Assembly (NCBI GenBank): GCA_016845105.1 | Contig: JAERTF010000051.1 | Coordinates: 52,590-116,589 of the forward strand | Source: Bacteroidota bacterium | GTDB lineage: Bacteria; Bacteroidota; Bacteroidia; Bacteroidales; F082 | DNA length: 64,000 nucleotides | Direction: 5' to 3' | In this document: piece by piece, positions 31,738 to 41,639 of the stretch | Numbering within the stretch: the first letter of the stretch is position 1 | Layout: each line of letters starts with the position of its first letter | Program-made: the position numbers and the translations under genes | Notes under the pieces: generated by a model | What the model saw: the letters and a program-made list of their open reading frames with translations, nothing else | What the model was told of the DNA's origin: nothing | The model's database searches: none

Positions 31738-34700
31738 ATGGGAAGAAAATACAACGAATATTCACAACTAAACTTACCTCAACTTTCGGAAGAGGTTAGA
31801 TCTAACTGGGAACAAAATGACATTTTTGCGAAGAGTTTAGAAAACAGAAAAAACAATAAACCCTTTGTATTTTATGAAGGACCACCATCAGCAAACGGAG
31901 TGCCTGGTATTCATCATGTTATGGCCCGTACCATTAAAGACTTATTTTGCCGATACCAAACTTTAAAAGGCCGATTTGTTGAGCGTAAAGCTGGTTGGGA
32001 TACACATGGGTTACCAGTAGAAATAAGCGTTGAAAAAACCCTTGGAATCACTAAAGAGGATATTGGCAAGAAGATCTCAGTAGAAGATTATAACAATGCT
32101 TGCCGTACAGAAGTGCTAAAGTACAAAGACCTTTGGGATGACTTAACCAAGAAAATTGGTTATTGGGTTGATTTGGAGCACCCATACATTACCTTCGATA
32201 ATAAATACATAGAATCGGTTTGGCATTTGTTGAAAATGCTGCATGAAAAAGACCTTCTTTACAAGGGATATAGTATTCAACCATATTCTCCTGCTGCAGG
32301 AACAGGGCTTAGTACTCATGAAATAAACCAGCCCGGATGTTACCGAGATGTTACTGATACAACAGCTGTAGCACAATTTAAGGTTATTAAGGAAGAAGCT
32401 CCACATAAGATTTTTGATAATGTTGATACTGACCTCTATATATTAGCTTGGACAACAACACCCTGGACACTACCCTCAAATACTGCACTTGCAGCTGGCG
32501 ATAAAATAGATTATATAAAAGTAGCTACATACAATCCCTATACTGGAATTCCAATCACTGTTATTCTGGCCAAAGACAGGCAAAAAGCATTTTTTAATGA
32601 AAAAAATAAAGACCTTGCTTTGGAAGAATACAAACCAGGTGATAAAAAAGTGCCATTTAAAGTTATTGGTGAGATTAAAGGGTTTGAATTGACAGGAGTT
32701 TCTTATGAGCAGCTTTTCCCTTGGGTTAAACCAATGGGCAAAGCCTTTGAAGTAATTCCAGGTGATTTTGTAACCACCGAAGATGGAACAGGGATAGTTC
32801 ATATTGCGCCTACTTTTGGTGCAGATGATAATAGGGTTGCTCTAGCTATGGGAATCGAGCCACTTGTGCTCATTGACAAGATTGGTGAACGTAGACCTAT
32901 GGTTGACTTTAAAGGAAGGTTCTTTACAATTGAAGACCTTGATGAGGAATTTGTGAAGCAGTACGTTGATGTTGATGCATATGGTGAGTTTGCTGGCAGA
33001 TTTGTTAAAAATGACTATGATGAATCTCTTGGTAAAGGTGATGCCACCCTTGACATTGATTTAGCCGTAAGTTTGAAAAAGGAAAATAAGGCTTTCAAGG
33101 TTGAAAAACACGTACACAGTTACCCACATTGCTGGCGAACAGATAAGCCAATTTTGTATTATCCTCTCGATAACTGGTTTATTAAAACAACTGCCCTAAA
33201 GGATAGAATGATAGAGCTCAATAAGACAATTAACTGGAAACCAAAAGCAACCGGTGAAGGTCGTTTTGGGAACTGGTTAGAAAACCTTGTCGACTGGAAT
33301 CTAAGTCGGTCAAGATATTGGGGAGTACCATTACCAATATGGGTAACCGAGGACCGACTTGAAGTAAAAGCAATTGGATCAGCTGAAGAATTGAAAGTAG
33401 AAGTTGAGAAATCCATGAGTGCTGGTTTTATGACCAATAGCCCAATGGCTGATTTTGAACCCGGTAATATGAGTAAGGAGAACTATGAGACCTTTGATTT
33501 CCACCGACCATATGTAGATGAAATAATTCTGGTATCGGATAGTGGGAAAAAGATGATGCGTGAGCCAGGACTTATAGATGTATGGTTCGATTCAGGATCA
33601 ATGCCATATGCCCAATTTCATTATCCATTTGAGAATAAAGAGGTTTTTGAAAACAATTTCCCTGCTGATTTTATTGCAGAAGGGGTTGATCAAACACGTG
33701 GGTGGTTTTTTACACTTCATGCCATAGCATCAATGTTATTCGATTCGGTAGCATATAAAACTGTTGTTTCCAATGGTTTAGTTCTCGACAAGAATGGCAA
33801 CAAAATGTCCAAACGTTTAGGTAATGCAGTTGACCCATTTGAAACAATTGATAAATATGGGTCGGATGCCACAAGGTGGTACATGATTACTAATTCACAA
33901 CCATGGGATAATTTGAAATTCGATGAAAATGGTATTGATGAAATTAGAAGAAAATTATTTGGGACCCTTTACAACACATATTCATTTTTTGCATTATATG
34001 CTAATATTGATGGATTTACATATAGTGAAAATGAAATACCGGTTGCCGAACGAACTGAACTCGACAGATGGATACTATCTGAGTTGAATTCACTGGTTGG
34101 GATTGTGGATGAGGCCTTTGGAAATTTTGAACCCACAAAGGCAGGTAGAGCGATTCAGTATTTCGTAAATGAGCACCTTAGTAACTGGTATGTAAGGTTA
34201 TCAAGAAGAAGATTTTGGAAAGGATCATATTCAAAAGACAAAATCGAGGCTTACCAAACATTATATACAGTATTGGAAACCATAGCTCAAATAAGTTCGC
34301 CCATTGCACCATTTTTCACAGACAGGTTATTTGTTGACCTGAATAATGTTAGCCGTAAGCACGATGTTGAGTCGGTTCATTTAAGTGATTTTCCTGTGGC
34401 TAATGATGAGTTAATCGACAAGGATTTGGAAGAAAGAATGGAGCTTGCCCAAAAAATTTCTTCCATGGTACTTTCATTGCGTAAGAAGAACTTCTTAAGA
34501 GTACGCCAACCTCTTGCAAAAATAATTATACCTGTACTTACTAACCATACAATGAACCAAATTAAGGCTGTTGAAGATCTTATTATTTCAGAGGTGAATG
34601 TTAAATCAATAGAGTACCTAACCGATGCTTCAGGAATACTTGTTAAGAAGATCAAGCCAAACTTTAAATCATTGGGGCCGAAATATGGCAAAATGATGAA

Positions 34701-35169
34701 ACAGCTTGCCGGAGCAATTCAGGGAATCGATCAGAATGGTATAAAACAACTTGAAGATACCAATCAATATTCATTATCCATTGGTGACGATAGCTTTGAA
34801 ATTACCTTGGCTGATGTGGAAATTAGTACCGAAGATATACCTGGTTGGAGTGTAGCTGTTGATGGTAGCACAACTGTTGCGCTTGATATAACTGTTACTC
34901 CTGAACTGCAGGAAGAAGGGTTGGCTCGAGAGTTTGTAAATCGGATACAAAATTTAAGAAAAGATATGGGTTTTGAAGTCACAGACAGAATCAATTTACA
35001 AGTTGAAAATAATGAGTTAACAAACAATGCACTAATTAGTTTTAATGATTATATTTGCTCAGAAACGCTTGCTGATTTGCAGTTAGTAGATCAGGTTGAA
35101 CCAAGTAAATCAGTGAATGTTGAATTATTGGAAGGAGTTTCAGTTACATTACTAATTGTAAAAAAATAG
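31738..35169 (+). CDS. ileS: isoleucyl-tRNA synthetase
   Basis: PSANGVPGIHHVMARTIKDLFCRYQTLKG, GWDTHGLPVE, MSKRLGNAVDPFETIDKYGSDATRWYM. Confidence 0.97.
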   Translation: MGRKYNEYSQLNLPQLSEEVRSNWEQNDIFAKSLENRKNNKPFVFYEGPPSANGVPGIHHVMARTIKDLFCRYQTLKGRFVERKAGWDTHGLPVEISVEKTLGITKEDIGKKISVEDYNNACRTEVLKYKDLWDDLTKKIGYWVDLEHPYITFDNKYIESVWHLLKMLHEKDLLYKGYSIQPYSPAAGTGLSTHEINQPGCYRDVTDTTAVAQFKVIKEEAPHKIFDNVDTDLYILAWTTTPWTLPSNTALAAGDKIDYIKVATYNPYTGIPITVILAKDRQKAFFNEKNKDLALEEYKPGDKKVPFKVIGEIKGFELTGVSYEQLFPWVKPMGKAFEVIPGDFVTTEDGTGIVHIAPTFGADDNRVALAMGIEPLVLIDKIGERRPMVDFKGRFFTIEDLDEEFVKQYVDVDAYGEFAGRFVKNDYDESLGKGDATLDIDLAVSLKKENKAFKVEKHVHSYPHCWRTDKPILYYPLDNWFIKTTALKDRMIELNKTINWKPKATGEGRFGNWLENLVDWNLSRSRYWGVPLPIWVTEDRLEVKAIGSAEELKVEVEKSMSAGFMTNSPMADFEPGNMSKENYETFDFHRPYVDEIILVSDSGKKMMREPGLIDVWFDSGSMPYAQFHYPFENKEVFENNFPADFIAEGVDQTRGWFFTLHAIASMLFDSVAYKTVVSNGLVLDKNGNKMSKRLGNAVDPFETIDKYGSDATRWYMITNSQPWDNLKFDENGIDEIRRKLFGTLYNTYSFFALYANIDGFTYSENEIPVAERTELDRWILSELNSLVGIVDEAFGNFEPTKAGRAIQYFVNEHLSNWYVRLSRRRFWKGSYSKDKIEAYQTLYTVLETIAQISSPIAPFFTDRLFVDLNNVSRKHDVESVHLSDFPVANDELIDKDLEERMELAQKISSMVLSLRKKNFLRVRQPLAKIIIPVLTNHTMNQIKAVEDLIISEVNVKSIEYLTDASGILVKKIKPNFKSLGPKYGKMMKQLAGAIQGIDQNGIKQLEDTNQYSLSIGDDSFEITLADVEISTEDIPGWSVAVDGSTTVALDITVTPELQEEGLAREFVNRIQNLRKDMGFEVTDRINLQVENNELTNNALISFNDYICSETLADLQLVDQVEPSKSVNVELLEGVSVTLLIVKK

Positions 35170-35259
35170 CTCTTAGTAATATATTTTTAACAATATAAAT
35201 AAAAAATATCGTATATTTATACGGTCAATATACTTTGATTAACAATAAAAATAATAGTC

Positions 35260-35676
35260 ATGAAAGAGAATGAAAACGGTGATAAAAGGAAGACTAAATA
35301 CAGTGATACAGAACTTGAGGAATTCAAAAAAATAATTTTAAAAAAGCTAGGAAAAGCAAAAGAGGACTTTGATCTGTTAACAGAGGCCTATAGCAATAAT
35401 AGTGAGCACGGGACTAATGATACATCTCCTACGTTTAAAGTTTTGGAAGAGGGGCAGCAAGTACTTTCGAAGGAAGAAAATAGTCGCCTTGCAGCACGTC
35501 AGAAAAGATTTATTTCAAATCTTGAGAATGCCTTATTGAGAATTGAAAACCAAACCTATGGAATTTGCCGTGTAACTGGTAAATTAATTAGTAAGGAAAG
35601 ATTAAGAGCTGTACCTCATGCTACATTAAGCATTGATGCCAAAAATAAAATGGCAAAGCCCGATCCCATAAACTAA
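35260..35676 (+). CDS. DksA/TraR-like protein with degenerate zinc finger
   Basis: Coiled-coil then ENALLRIENQTYGICRVTGKLISKERLRAVPHATL; only one of the usual zinc-finger cysteines remains. Confidence 0.82.
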   Translation: MKENENGDKRKTKYSDTELEEFKKIILKKLGKAKEDFDLLTEAYSNNSEHGTNDTSPTFKVLEEGQQVLSKEENSRLAARQKRFISNLENALLRIENQTYGICRVTGKLISKERLRAVPHATLSIDAKNKMAKPDPIN

Positions 35677-35682
35677 GCAAAT

Positions 35683-36297
35683 TTGAAAAAATCTATAATT
35701 ATAATATTGCTTGTTCTGATAGCAGATCAAGCTTTGAAGATTTGGGTTAAATTGAGTATGACCCTTGGAGAAGAAATTCCTATACTAGGTAGCTGGTTTA
35801 ACCTTTATTTTACCGAGAATAATGGAATGGCATTTGGTCTGCAGTTTGGGGGTGAATTTGGAAAGTTGTTTCTTAGTATCTTTCGTATTCTGGCAATAAT
35901 AGCCATTGCTGTATATCTGTTTATTATTATTAGAAGAGGTAAAAGTAAAGGTCTAGTAATTAGTATTTCATTAATATTTGCCGGTGCTATTGGTAATATT
36001 ATTGATAGTTCATTTTATGGGGTATTATTTACACAAAGTACATATCACACATTAGGAGCTTTTGCTTCCGAAGGCAATGGTTATTCATCATTGTTGCATG
36101 GTCGTGTTGTTGATATGCTATATTTCCCAATAATCGACTTTGTAGCTGCTGATGGACCTTCATGGTTACCTGATTGGCTTTATGGATATGATGGCCATTT
36201 CATATTTTTCCGACCAATTTTTAATATAGCTGATTCAGCAATAACCACAGGAGTTGCATGGTTATTAATTTTTGAAAGAAAAAATTTAAACTTATAG
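35683..36297 (+). CDS. lspA: lipoprotein signal peptidase
   Basis: Four TMs, ADQALKIWVK, FTENNGMAFG, HGRVVDMLYFPIID, FNIADSAITTGV; TTG start. Confidence 0.94.
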   Translation: MKKSIIIILLVLIADQALKIWVKLSMTLGEEIPILGSWFNLYFTENNGMAFGLQFGGEFGKLFLSIFRILAIIAIAVYLFIIIRRGKSKGLVISISLIFAGAIGNIIDSSFYGVLFTQSTYHTLGAFASEGNGYSSLLHGRVVDMLYFPIIDFVAADGPSWLPDWLYGYDGHFIFFRPIFNIADSAITTGVAWLLIFERKNLNL

Positions 36298-36373
36298 CTT
36301 TTTATAGTTTAGTTTGTTTTGTGGTTCAAAGTTTTAGTAACTTTATCCACTAATTAAACCTAAACAAACTATT

Positions 36374-37108
36374 ATGAAAAAGGCAATTTCAATCACTGCA
36401 TATAGTTTACTCTTTATTGTATTCTTTTCTGTACAGAGCATCTCCCAAAATTCTGAAAATAATGCGTTTAACTCAAAAAAGACCGAGTTTAACATAGCCA
36501 TCGCTAACATCTTTGCTAAAGCAAATCTTGTTTATCCCTATTATTATTTAGATGGCGAATACATTAGTTATACTTATGGTCAATATCTTCGTCAACCAGA
36601 ACTTGTGCTTGGTGTAAAGTTTCATGGCGAAAAAGGAGCTTTCCGACTTGGAACTAGTTTAAAATACAGCAATATAACTGACAAAAATATAGATGATGCG
36701 GTTGACACTTATACTATCAAAAATACTACTACATCCATAAACATAGGTTATGAATGGCATACTGTTTTTAGTAGGGTTGTTTTTTTCTATGGGTTTGATA
36801 TTTCAACATCTTATGCATTTACCAAAATGGAGCGAGAATATGCAGGTAATTATCCATATGGATTAGTTAAAAATGATACCAAGGTAAATGAAACTACTTT
36901 TGGTATTAATCCCTTAGCAGGAGTAAATGTTTTCATTACTCCAAATTTATCCATCGGAACAGAAGTTAAATTTACTGCAGAATATGTTTCAGGAAAATCC
37001 GAGTATAATTCCAACAACAGCAATTCAGATGGCGATAAGAGAGAAAGTAGCGGATTCCGCACCAGGATAGGCCCTGTTGGATTTCTATCCATTAATATTC
37101 ACTTCTAG
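36374..37108 (+). CDS. outer-membrane beta-barrel-like exported protein
   Basis: Signal peptide; alternating amphipathic strands, terminal IGPVGFLSINIHF with C-terminal aromatic. Confidence 0.65.
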   Translation: MKKAISITAYSLLFIVFFSVQSISQNSENNAFNSKKTEFNIAIANIFAKANLVYPYYYLDGEYISYTYGQYLRQPELVLGVKFHGEKGAFRLGTSLKYSNITDKNIDDAVDTYTIKNTTTSINIGYEWHTVFSRVVFFYGFDISTSYAFTKMEREYAGNYPYGLVKNDTKVNETTFGINPLAGVNVFITPNLSIGTEVKFTAEYVSGKSEYNSNNSNSDGDKRESSGFRTRIGPVGFLSINIHF

Positions 37109-37209
37109 CTTACAATTAAGATCCTAGATTCTCAGGTGAATTTTTGAAATCTTAATGTCACTAGTAATATTAATTATTATTTCTCAAAAAAGATGTACTA
37201 GCCTATTGG

Positions 37210-39249
37210 TTATGGAGTTTGATAAATTTTACTATCATCCCTGTATCCACTTTCATTTTCATACCAATTCGAATAATTGGCACCATCACTTTGTGCCCAG
37301 TCTGCGAATTTTAAATGAGCAGATGTAATCTGAGTTTTTTCTATCGGATAGTTGAAGTCAAACCAAATATCGATTGCCCATGGAAGGTTGGATTCAGTTT
37401 TATAATATCTTCCTTCCGCTGGAACGCTATTGTCATGTTCTGTTCCAAATAGATTAGTAACAGCTAAATCTGTTGGTGTATGATCTGGCAAATGTATCTC
37501 CTTATCGCGATCTCCATCTATAATTAAAAATGGATTAAATGGTGGTACTCCTATTTCTGATGATGTGTAAGGTTGATCAAACTCTACAGATAAATTCAGA
37601 GTAACCGGGTCTACATATGTTGCTCCAGGAGTTGTGTTTACACCTATACCGCTTCCAGGGTATGGCAATATATTGTAAGTATTATCAAAAGCTATTACTA
37701 CGGCGTTGGTTTGACCTGTTTCAGTACCATTAGCATTTGTTGTGATATATCCTTCCTGAAGATCTTGTCCGGTTATTGCAGTAACTTTTGACGGGTCGAC
37801 AGTAAATTCAAAACCAAACCCATTATCAAAAGTAGCACCATGTGCCATTATTATTAACTCGGCATCAATTTTAACTATTTTGTTACTACCATCTGTTATT
37901 TGATTGAAATTGTAGTTAACTACCAAATCATTAAAATCATAATCACCTCTACCGGGCCATAAATCCTCATAAGCAAGTGTTCCATATGCAATATTACAAG
38001 GGTAATAATTGTTAAATGCATAGTTACTATTTGTTGGATAATCATCCAACACATCAGGTATATTATCACCATCTCCATCGGTACCAGTATAATCAACAAC
38101 AGGGAAGTCAAGTATTGCGCATGGGTCTGGGTCAACTGTTACATAGTACATTACATCATTAAAATCATGATCGCAATTGTACGGATCAGGCTTAGGGTTT
38201 TCTCTCTGAATATCTTCCCATGCCAAAATTGTTAATCCTCGACCCGGGTCATTTAACAATACACTGTGTTGTTTCAGACTTGGATCAGTTTCGGGATTGA
38301 ATTCTCGATTTGAATATAGATAGTTATAACCATCAGTAACCGCTCCATTTCTAAAGCCATCTGAAATTAGCACCCATCCAATGCCCGTATTTTCAGGAAA
38401 TGTACCTATTTCAACTTTATTGCCAGCTGTTAATCCACCACCGCTTCCTTGGAATGAGGTGTTAGGATAAATAACTGTAATTGTTTCAATATCATCTGCT
38501 GTTGTTGGTGGAGTAGAAAGATCGTAAGTGTAGAATCCTAGAACATTCCTATATCCAGCACCTTCGGAAATAAATGTTACCCATACCGTTGTTTCACATT
38601 GAAGCAACAAATCATGTTCGTAATCACTCGACATATAATCAGGGTGTGAAACCGACAGGTTTGATCCCTCTGGGAAGGAGTTATTTAAATCTGCCAAGAA
38701 ATCACCACTTATTGGATCATCAACAGTTTCAAGATAATTTGGGGTGCCTAAATTATCGTAAGTACCCAAAAATTCTATCTGACTATTTGTGCTTTTAGGA
38801 ATTATAACAGAGGCTGACTTTTTATTTACCTTAATTCCGCCAAAGCTATAATCTACAACTCCATTAACAATTGGAACTTCAATGAAGTTAACTAGACCAA
38901 TTTGTGATGTTCCTAAAACAAGACTTTCATAATGGGCAGAAACAGGCCTATTGATTGTGAAATATCCATTATTATTGGTAACGCCTTTAGCCATCAATAA
39001 TCCTCCTTCTTCTGGAAAATCAGTATAAACATATACTAAAACATTTTCCATCGGATTATCCTGGTTGTCTTTGGTGTAAATATTAACAACAATCTCTTGG
39101 GTTGTTGACCAGTTAAAAGTCTCACTAACTTTTAGATCATTCATCTCAATTGTTCCATTATCGTTTGGCTCCGTATTATTTTTATTGCATGAAATAATAA
39201 GAAAAGAGGCAGATAGAATAGTCAGTAGTAGAATTCTTAAATTTTTCAT
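37210..39249 (-). CDS. LruC domain-containing lipoprotein (DUF4842-like)
   Basis: Lipobox FLIISC; DGDNIPDVLDDYPTNSNYAFNNYYPCNIAYGTLAYEDLWPGRGDYDFNDLVVNYNF is the LruC signature; DHDFNDVMYYVTVDP DUF4114-like. Confidence 0.88.
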   Translation of the reverse strand: MKNLRILLLTILSASFLIISCNKNNTEPNDNGTIEMNDLKVSETFNWSTTQEIVVNIYTKDNQDNPMENVLVYVYTDFPEEGGLLMAKGVTNNNGYFTINRPVSAHYESLVLGTSQIGLVNFIEVPIVNGVVDYSFGGIKVNKKSASVIIPKSTNSQIEFLGTYDNLGTPNYLETVDDPISGDFLADLNNSFPEGSNLSVSHPDYMSSDYEHDLLLQCETTVWVTFISEGAGYRNVLGFYTYDLSTPPTTADDIETITVIYPNTSFQGSGGGLTAGNKVEIGTFPENTGIGWVLISDGFRNGAVTDGYNYLYSNREFNPETDPSLKQHSVLLNDPGRGLTILAWEDIQRENPKPDPYNCDHDFNDVMYYVTVDPDPCAILDFPVVDYTGTDGDGDNIPDVLDDYPTNSNYAFNNYYPCNIAYGTLAYEDLWPGRGDYDFNDLVVNYNFNQITDGSNKIVKIDAELIIMAHGATFDNGFGFEFTVDPSKVTAITGQDLQEGYITTNANGTETGQTNAVVIAFDNTYNILPYPGSGIGVNTTPGATYVDPVTLNLSVEFDQPYTSSEIGVPPFNPFLIIDGDRDKEIHLPDHTPTDLAVTNLFGTEHDNSVPAEGRYYKTESNLPWAIDIWFDFNYPIEKTQITSAHLKFADWAQSDGANYSNWYENESGYRDDSKIYQTP

Positions 39250-39494
39250 TTTTAGGTATTTTTGGTGATACTACAAAAATAACAAAACAAAGCTTGTGCC
39301 AAGTCGATATAATATTAGTTATCAACAACATAATGTTTAGTTGATAATTCAATAAAATCTAGTTTTGGTAATGTTGTCTATAATTGGGAATGTATAGTTT
39401 ATTAAAATATTGATATTTGATAAAACTCATTATTGTGAACTTTTTACTTAAACTACTTTTTAAGCTCTAACAGAAACAAACCGAGGATGTGGAA

Positions 39495-40181
39495 CTAGGG
39501 ATTTCCATAGAAATAGCAATCCAAAACAAGGCTTTCGTCAAAACCTATTGTTGATTCGTTAAACTCTTGTTTATACGTGCTACCCAAATTTTCAAATGCT
39601 TTATTAAGGAAGTCTATATATGAACTAGCTATGGCATTTATTTGAGGTTTATCTTTCACTGGTTCCTTGGAATATTCTGGTAATGCCTGATAACTGTAAA
39701 CAGGACCTCCTATCACATCAAATTCCCTTATGGCATCAGAAACCTCAATCCTTTTATATCCTATTTCTGTTTTGTCCATGGTTTGCAAATCCTTTTTATC
39801 TATAATAAAAAAACAACAGTTCAGCCAGTTGTTTTCGGATTCTTGTATGTTCAGATATATACAGTTTTCAGGAATAATGGTATCCATTTCTATTATGCAT
39901 TTCATAATACTGTTGAATGGAGGATGAATAGAATCATTTGGGGCCAAAAAATTCCAATATCGTTGGTATCCTTCCAAATGGATAATTCTGAATGGACCTG
40001 TATATGAACTATTAAGTTGGATTTCCATTTGCTCTTTTGAAGTCAGGGAACCATAACCTATCATACCTACTTTGCCTTCAGGTATGATAACAACTTCATT
40101 GGTCTTTGTAGAATTACACATTATCAAAAGAGACATTACAATTGTTATTGTAGTAGCTAATATTGAATATTTTGATATCAT
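39495..40181 (-). CDS. exported gamma-glutamylcyclotransferase-fold-like protein
   Basis: N-terminal lipobox-like LLIMC, then GMIGYGSLTSKEQ...; GYGSL resembles the GGCT substrate loop. Rest divergent. Confidence 0.55.
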   Translation of the reverse strand: MISKYSILATTITIVMSLLIMCNSTKTNEVVIIPEGKVGMIGYGSLTSKEQMEIQLNSSYTGPFRIIHLEGYQRYWNFLAPNDSIHPPFNSIMKCIIEMDTIIPENCIYLNIQESENNWLNCCFFIIDKKDLQTMDKTEIGYKRIEVSDAIREFDVIGGPVYSYQALPEYSKEPVKDKPQINAIASSYIDFLNKAFENLGSTYKQEFNESTIGFDESLVLDCYFYGNP

Positions 40182-40313
40182 TTTTTTTAACTTTTAGGTT
40201 TGGCTAGATAATTAAAGTTGGGTATTTATATCACAATTCCCCAAAGTTATAAAATTAATGGCACATAATAAACAGACCAATATCATGTAATATTGTGATA
40301 CTTACAATTTTAC

Positions 40314-40321
40314 TACTTTTG
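40314..40321 (+). promoter_or_regulatory. Bacteroidota -7 box (TACTTTTG) upstream of U32 peptidase gene
   Basis: TAnnTTTG match 20 bp before ATG. Confidence 0.4.
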
Positions 40322-40340
40322 CAGCCCTAATTATAACTAC

Positions 40341-41582
40341 ATGACTGCAAACGACATAGAAATAATGGCACCGGTGGGTTCTTACGAATCATTGATGGCA
40401 GCAATACAGGGTGGAGCAAATTCCGTTTACTTTGGAATAGGTAAATTGAATATGCGATCCAAATCTTCTAAAAACTTCTCTCTTGATGATCTTGTTAGGA
40501 TTTCAAACATTTGTAAAAAGAATAATGTTCGTACATATATCACATTAAATACTGTGATTTATGACTCGGAGCTTGAAGCTATGAGGGATATAGTAAATGC
40601 GGCTAAGAAGAACGAAATAACAGCCATAATTGCATCTGATCAGTCTGTAATTCAATATGCAAACTCAGTTGGTATGGAAATCCATATGTCAACACAAACA
40701 AATATTACAAATATTGAAGCAGTAAAGTACTACTCTCAGTTTGCTGATGTTATGGTAACTGCCCGTGAATTGGAAATTAAACAAGTAAAGGCAATCACAA
40801 CAGCTATTAAAGAACAAAAAATATGTGGACCATCAGGTGATTTGGTTCAGATAGAAGTGTTTGCTCATGGAGCACTTTGTATGGCCGTGAGTGGAAAGTG
40901 TTATTTAAGTCTCGACAACCTTAATTCATCAGCAAATAGAGGTGCTTGTCTGCAACAGTGCCGCCGTAAATATACCGTTACGGATAAAGAAACCGGAGAA
41001 CAACTTGAGGTTGACAATGAGTTCATAATGTCACCAAAGGATTTAAATACTGTGGCTTTGCTTGATAGAATACTTAATGCAGGTGTAAGAGTTCTTAAAT
41101 TGGAGGGGCGAGGTAGATCGCCTGAATACGTAAAAACCATAGCTTCGGTATACCGAGAAGCTGTTGATGCTTGGTTTGAAGGACAATATAATCAGGAAAA
41201 CATTGACAAATGGAATTCTCGTTTATCAACGGTTTATAATCGAGGTTTTTGGGAAGGGTATTACATGGGGCGAAAGTTTGGCGAATGGACTGAAGATTAT
41301 GGTAATCAGGCTACTCAGCGTAAGATGTATATTGGGAAAGTAACAAATTACTACAATAGGTTAGGTGTTGCGGAAATAAAAATTGAAACCCACGACCTGA
41401 GTGTTGGCGAGGAAATTAAGATTCTTGGTGAAACCACCGGAGTTTACGAAGCTGTGGTTGACGAAATTCGGCTTGAGCTTGACCCTGTAGAAAAAGTTAA
41501 CAAAGGTGATATTTGCTCCGTTAAAACCAATGAGCTTGTTCGTCGGGGTGATAAGGTTTACAAGGTTGTAAATACTGAATAA
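40341..41582 (+). CDS. peptidase U32 family protein
   Basis: MAPVGSYESLMAAIQGGANSVYFG, VFAHGALCMAVSGKCYLS...NRGACLQQCRR, LEGRGRSPEYV. Confidence 0.93.
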   Translation: MTANDIEIMAPVGSYESLMAAIQGGANSVYFGIGKLNMRSKSSKNFSLDDLVRISNICKKNNVRTYITLNTVIYDSELEAMRDIVNAAKKNEITAIIASDQSVIQYANSVGMEIHMSTQTNITNIEAVKYYSQFADVMVTARELEIKQVKAITTAIKEQKICGPSGDLVQIEVFAHGALCMAVSGKCYLSLDNLNSSANRGACLQQCRRKYTVTDKETGEQLEVDNEFIMSPKDLNTVALLDRILNAGVRVLKLEGRGRSPEYVKTIASVYREAVDAWFEGQYNQENIDKWNSRLSTVYNRGFWEGYYMGRKFGEWTEDYGNQATQRKMYIGKVTNYYNRLGVAEIKIETHDLSVGEEIKILGETTGVYEAVVDEIRLELDPVEKVNKGDICSVKTNELVRRGDKVYKVVNTE

Positions 41583-41639
41583 AAAAAGCTGTTATTACTT
41601 TTGGTTAATTAATACTGCGATTTTTACCAAAATCAAAAA

